Assembly (NCBI GenBank): GCA_950063125.1
Contig: CATLZI010000007.1
Span: 1-19,831 of the forward strand
DNA from: an uncultured Porticoccus sp.
GTDB taxonomy: Bacteria; Pseudomonadota; Gammaproteobacteria; Pseudomonadales; Porticoccaceae
DNA: 19,831 nucleotides
Direction of reading: 5' to 3'
Position numbers and translations under genes: made by a program
In this document: piece after piece, positions 17,318-19,831 of the stretch
Numbering within the stretch: position 1 is the stretch's first letter
Layout of the letters: the number at the start of each line of letters is the position of its first letter
The notes under the pieces: generated by a model
The model's input: the letters and a program-made list of their open reading frames with translations, nothing else
The model's database searches: none
Told to the model about the DNA's origin: nothing

Positions 17318-18166
17318 ATGACTGATCGTTACGCCGTTTTTGGCAATCCTGTGGAGCACAGTAAGTCTCCGCAAATTCACCGGGCCTTTGCTGCCCAGAC
17401 AGGCGAAGCGATTGAATACGACAAACAATCTGTGGCGCCAGGTGACTTTTATCGCGCTACGGACACTTTTTTTGCAGAGGGTGGCAAGGGTCTTAACATC
17501 ACGGTGCCATTCAAGCAGGAGGCCTATGGTTATGCTGCAAGGCTGACGAATCGTGCCCGCCATGCGGGTGCAGTTAATACCCTGGCCCTGCAGAACGATG
17601 GCACGGTATTGGGGGACAACACCGATGGCATCGGTATGGTCAGAGACCTGCTCGAAAACCTCAACTGGCAGATCAAAGGCAGGAAAGTGCTGGTTCTCGG
17701 TGCCGGTGGTGCAGTGCGCGGGATCCTTGAGCCCTTGCTGGAGCAATTGCCACAGCATGTGGTCATTGCCAACCGCACACTCGCCAAGGCGCTGCAACTG
17801 GCTAAGGGTTTTGCGGAAATGGGTTACTTGCTCGGTTGTGACTATGAGATGCTCGAGGGTCAGCAGTTTGACCTGATCATCAATGGCACCAGTGCCAGCC
17901 TTGCAGCACAGCTACCGCCCCTCCCCGATGGTCTGCTGGCAGACCAGGCCTGTTGCTACGACATGATGTACGCGGCACAGCCAACGGTATTTATGAGCTG
18001 GGCCAAACAGCAGGGTGCCGCCGGTGTTGCCGATGGGCTGGGCATGCTGGTCGAACAGGCGGCGGAATCCTTTCGGCTCTGGCGTGGTATCAACCCAAAC
18101 ACTGCGCCGGTTATTGCCGAAATTCGCCAGATGCTGATGGACCAGGCCTGTTCGGACACCCCATAA
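17318..18166 (+). CDS. aroE: Shikimate dehydrogenase (NADP+)
   Basis: The product is 282 residues from the ATG at 17318 (E. coli AroE has 272). It reduces 3-dehydroshikimate in the aromatic amino acid pathway. The shikimate-binding SKSP is at 15-18, the catalytic lysine K66 is in NITVPFK, and NTDGIG at 101-106 holds the catalytic aspartate D103. The NADP glycine loop VLGAGGAVRG is at 126-135, followed by NRT, typical of NADP specificity. VADGLGMLVEQAA near the C-terminus completes the site. The longer in-frame extension to 17210 lies inside hemF and is not family-like. A weak GGAAGA precedes the ATG. Confidence 0.96.
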   Translation: MTDRYAVFGNPVEHSKSPQIHRAFAAQTGEAIEYDKQSVAPGDFYRATDTFFAEGGKGLNITVPFKQEAYGYAARLTNRARHAGAVNTLALQNDGTVLGDNTDGIGMVRDLLENLNWQIKGRKVLVLGAGGAVRGILEPLLEQLPQHVVIANRTLAKALQLAKGFAEMGYLLGCDYEMLEGQQFDLIINGTSASLAAQLPPLPDGLLADQACCYDMMYAAQPTVFMSWAKQQGAAGVADGLGMLVEQAAESFRLWRGINPNTAPVIAEIRQMLMDQACSDTP

Positions 18167-18181
18167 AACATTTTTGCAGCC

Positions 18182-18748
18182 CTATTCTGCGCCATTGCGC
18201 CCGTCATCAGTCTGCTCGGCGAGATACTGATCTTTGAGTTTGACGTAATTACCGGGGGAGTAGGAAAAGAACGCCCGCTCTTCGTCAGAAACCGGTCTCA
18301 GTAACCGACAGGGATTGCCTACATAGAGGTTGCCGCTTTCCAGATGCTTGCCGGGCGGCACTACTGTGCCGGCGCCGATAATCACCTCATCCTCTACTAC
18401 GGCACCATCATTGATAATGGCGCCATTGCCCACCAGAATGTAGCTGCCGAGAGTACAGCCGTGAAGAATGGCGCCGTGGCCAACAATCACGTTTTCGCCG
18501 ATAGTCAGTGGCCAGCCGCCGGGGTTGAAATCGCTTGCATGGGTAATGTGCAATACGGCGGTATCCTGAATATTGGAGCGATTGCCTACGGTAATGCGAT
18601 GCATGTCGCCGCGAATTACGGCCCCGGGCCACACTGAGACATCATCGCCGAGGGTGACACTGCCAATCACAGTCGCTGCCGGATCAATGTAAACTCGTTC
18701 GCCGAGGGTGGGTAAAACACCTTTATAGGGTCGGATATTCTCTGTCAT
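18182..18748 (-). CDS. Gamma-class carbonic anhydrase-like hexapeptide protein (YrdA type)
   Basis: The product is 188 residues from the ATG at 18748; an adjacent ATG at 18751 is possible, but AGGAG is better spaced for 18748. Hexapeptide repeats (VIGSVTLGDDVSVWPGAVI, VIVGHGAI and similar) predict a trimeric left-handed beta-helix. The three zinc histidines H67, H91 and H96 keep the five-residue spacing of the last pair seen in the archaeal Cam enzyme. Most bacterial YrdA/CaiE-type relatives have not been shown to be active carbonic anhydrases, so activity is uncertain. The gene is convergent with aroE (15-base gap, no terminator seen) and diverges from the YheV gene. Pseudomonas has a similar gene next to prlC and yheV. 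Confidence 0.88.
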   Translation of the reverse strand: MTENIRPYKGVLPTLGERVYIDPAATVIGSVTLGDDVSVWPGAVIRGDMHRITVGNRSNIQDTAVLHITHASDFNPGGWPLTIGENVIVGHGAILHGCTLGSYILVGNGAIINDGAVVEDEVIIGAGTVVPPGKHLESGNLYVGNPCRLLRPVSDEERAFFSYSPGNYVKLKDQYLAEQTDDGRNGAE

Positions 18749-18761
18749 CATGACTCCTGCG

Positions 18762-18789
18762 CTGACTAATGGATCTAGAGCGATATAAT
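18762..18789 (+). promoter_or_regulatory. Candidate sigma70 promoter of the YheV gene
   Basis: A perfect -10 box TATAAT (18784-18789) lies 16 bases after CTGACT (18762-18767), which matches TTGACA at four of six positions. Transcription would start near 18796, about 90 bases before the YheV start. It is the best promoter match I saw in the window. Confidence 0.6.
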
Positions 18790-18790
18790 A

Positions 18791-18838
18791 CGTTGCCAGA
18801 TGGCTGGCTTATAGCCGTTGTAGCGATCTGGCATAACG
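18791..18838. promoter_or_regulatory. Inverted repeat in the YheV leader
   Basis: The arms CGTTGCCAGAT (18791-18801) and ATCTGGC-AT-AACG (18826-18838) are complementary except for a two-base bulge. A smaller repeat, GGCT-TAT-AGCC (18806-18816), is nested inside. The repeat begins at or just before the predicted transcription start, so it could be an operator or an mRNA leader structure. Six T residues at 18849-18854 lie too far from the stem for a standard terminator. Confidence 0.5.
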
Positions 18839-18884
18839 ATTGGTTGTATTTTTTCACTTGTCCCCAACCTGAAGGCCTTTCTCG

Positions 18885-19124
18885 ATGTTTAAAGCTGACA
18901 AGCGTTTTATTGCAGGTGCGGTCTGCCCGCGCTGTAACCAGATGGATAAACTGGTGGTTTTCAATGAGGATGGCAAGGATTTCAGGGCCTGTGTCAGCTG
19001 TGATTTTCGAGAGCAGATGTATATACATGGTGCCCCCCGAGAACTGGAAACCCGGGTTAATCTTTCCCCCGAGGAAAGACAGGTTGGCGTTCAGACAGTG
19101 AAGCTCGTCGATCCCAAAAAATGA
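18885..19124 (+). CDS. YheV-family putative zinc-ribbon protein
   Basis: This 79-residue cytoplasmic protein has two CxxC knuckles (C14/C17 in CPRC and C36/C39 in CVSC), 18 residues apart between the pairs, as in a zinc ribbon. The N-terminus FKADKRFIAGAVCPRC and the middle RACVSCDFRE match the YheV family as I know it. Its function is unknown. In Pseudomonas and enterics yheV often lies with prlC (oligopeptidase A) or kefB; neither is here. AAGG lies about 10 bases before the ATG, within a leader of about 90 bases that contains the inverted repeat. It is convergent with the next gene (15-base gap). Confidence 0.88.
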   Translation: MFKADKRFIAGAVCPRCNQMDKLVVFNEDGKDFRACVSCDFREQMYIHGAPRELETRVNLSPEERQVGVQTVKLVDPKK

Positions 19125-19139
19125 CGAATCCTACCGGCA

Positions 19140-19793
19140 TCAGTGAATCAGTAATTGCCCCGATCCGTTAAACAACAGATTGACCGATAAATTGTCGATC
19201 AGACAGGGCCACCGCTGTAGATCACTTGCCCACCGGTTGCTGCGGTCCTCCCGGCACGCCTCGGGAACAAACACCAGATCTTTTTGTTGCAGCTCATCCA
19301 CGATCAGATGAACAGCGCTGTCGAGTTGATTGGCGAAAGGTTCGCCAATCAGGTGATGGATGATCAGGTTTGAACGAGTCATATCCATCGGCACCAATGG
19401 CATGTTGTAGCCCGAGATAAACCGGTCATTGACCTCCTCGACCAGTCGATGGGCGAGATAGGATTCACCCATAAGAGAATTGAGTCCTTCGTGACCGGCA
19501 ACCAATGCTGGCGGTTTCATGAAAAACTCCCTGGCAGTGCAAATCACCGGTTCTATGTAGTCGATCAGTCCGTATTCATCTGCGATGGCATCTACCGCAT
19601 CAATAAATTCAGGCACCTGATCTATATAGTGAATAATAAAATTGAGAAGTGCTGGAATGATGTTCTCGGACGGCAACTGGATGGACTTGTGGAGTGCGTT
19701 GACGCGGGTCCTGAGCAATGTGGCAAGCTGACCGGTTGCCCTTTCGTGCGTCTTGGCGGCGGCAATAGCCTGGCGAATAATTACAGTATCCAT
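19140..19793 (-). CDS. Uncharacterised protein, 217 residues
   Basis: I do not recognise this protein. It starts at the ATG at 19793 (an in-frame TTG at 19799 would add two residues; neither has a good Shine-Dalgarno). No signal peptide or membrane span is clear, so a soluble cytoplasmic protein is likely. The first 130 residues look mostly helical, with a moderately hydrophobic segment IIPALLNFIIHYIDQVPEFI near 46-65. The C-terminal part, about 130-217, reads as mixed helix and strand and ends in NLSVNLLFNGSGQLLIH. The composition and codon use look like its neighbours, and the frame is long and intact, which supports a real gene. It is convergent with the YheV gene. No catalytic motif is evident. 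Confidence 0.75.
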   Translation of the reverse strand: MDTVIIRQAIAAAKTHERATGQLATLLRTRVNALHKSIQLPSENIIPALLNFIIHYIDQVPEFIDAVDAIADEYGLIDYIEPVICTAREFFMKPPALVAGHEGLNSLMGESYLAHRLVEEVNDRFISGYNMPLVPMDMTRSNLIIHHLIGEPFANQLDSAVHLIVDELQQKDLVFVPEACREDRSNRWASDLQRWPCLIDNLSVNLLFNGSGQLLIH

Positions 19794-19831
19794 AGTCAAA
19801 AGTTAGCTGAGCCCGATAAAAAGGCAAAGAA

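Overview
The window is a gene-dense, conserved chromosomal segment from a gammaproteobacterium. It most resembles a marine or free-living relative of Pseudomonas or the Cellvibrio/Porticoccus group. This rests on protein families and gene order, because no rRNA is present. The order trkA-rsmB-fmt-def, then the LysM/TsaP-like gene, dprA, tsaC, hemF and aroE, matches what I recall of the origin-proximal block of Pseudomonas (about PA0016 to PA0025). The gamma-carbonic anhydrase and YheV genes further right also recall that chromosome. I saw no insertion sequence, phage gene, CRISPR array, tRNA, rRNA or defence system. No gap between genes exceeds about 135 bases.

Left end (1-4241). A HexR-type RpiR/SIS regulator runs leftward off the window, with a perfect 15-base inverted repeat of HexR-operator type just upstream of it. 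Divergent from it is uvrD (helicase II). Next comes a lipoprotein-type TRAP-transporter substrate-binding protein that resembles keto-acid binders and has no membrane subunits beside it.

Minus-strand run (12761 down to 4262). Nine genes lie head to tail with short gaps or overlaps: def, fmt, rsmB, trkA, trkH, a small TPR gene, rimB, rimK, and an AstE/AspA-like zinc deacylase gene. The run couples N-terminal processing of nascent proteins (def, fmt), 16S rRNA methylation (rsmB), potassium uptake (trkA/trkH), and a RimK cassette that probably glutamylates ribosomal protein S6. The rimB/rimK and fmt/rsmB pairs share 4-base ATGA overlaps. I see no intrinsic terminator inside the run, so much of it may be cotranscribed.

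Plus-strand run (12896-18166). A TsaP-like LysM protein diverges from def and ends at a clear intrinsic terminator. Then come dprA (transforming DNA uptake), purE (purine synthesis, with no purK next to it), tsaC (tRNA t6A), hemF (haem) and aroE (shikimate).

Right end (18182-19793). A gamma-class carbonic anhydrase-like gene on the minus strand diverges from a small YheV zinc-ribbon gene. The YheV gene has a good sigma70-type promoter and a long inverted repeat in its leader. Last is an unrecognised 217-residue protein.

I found no convincing new multi-gene system. The features most worth a second look are the RimB-RimK-deacylase-TPR cassette, the HexR-type operator in the hexR/uvrD gap, the structured yheV leader, the nine-G tract inside tsaC, the TTG start of fmt, and the unknown gene at the right end.
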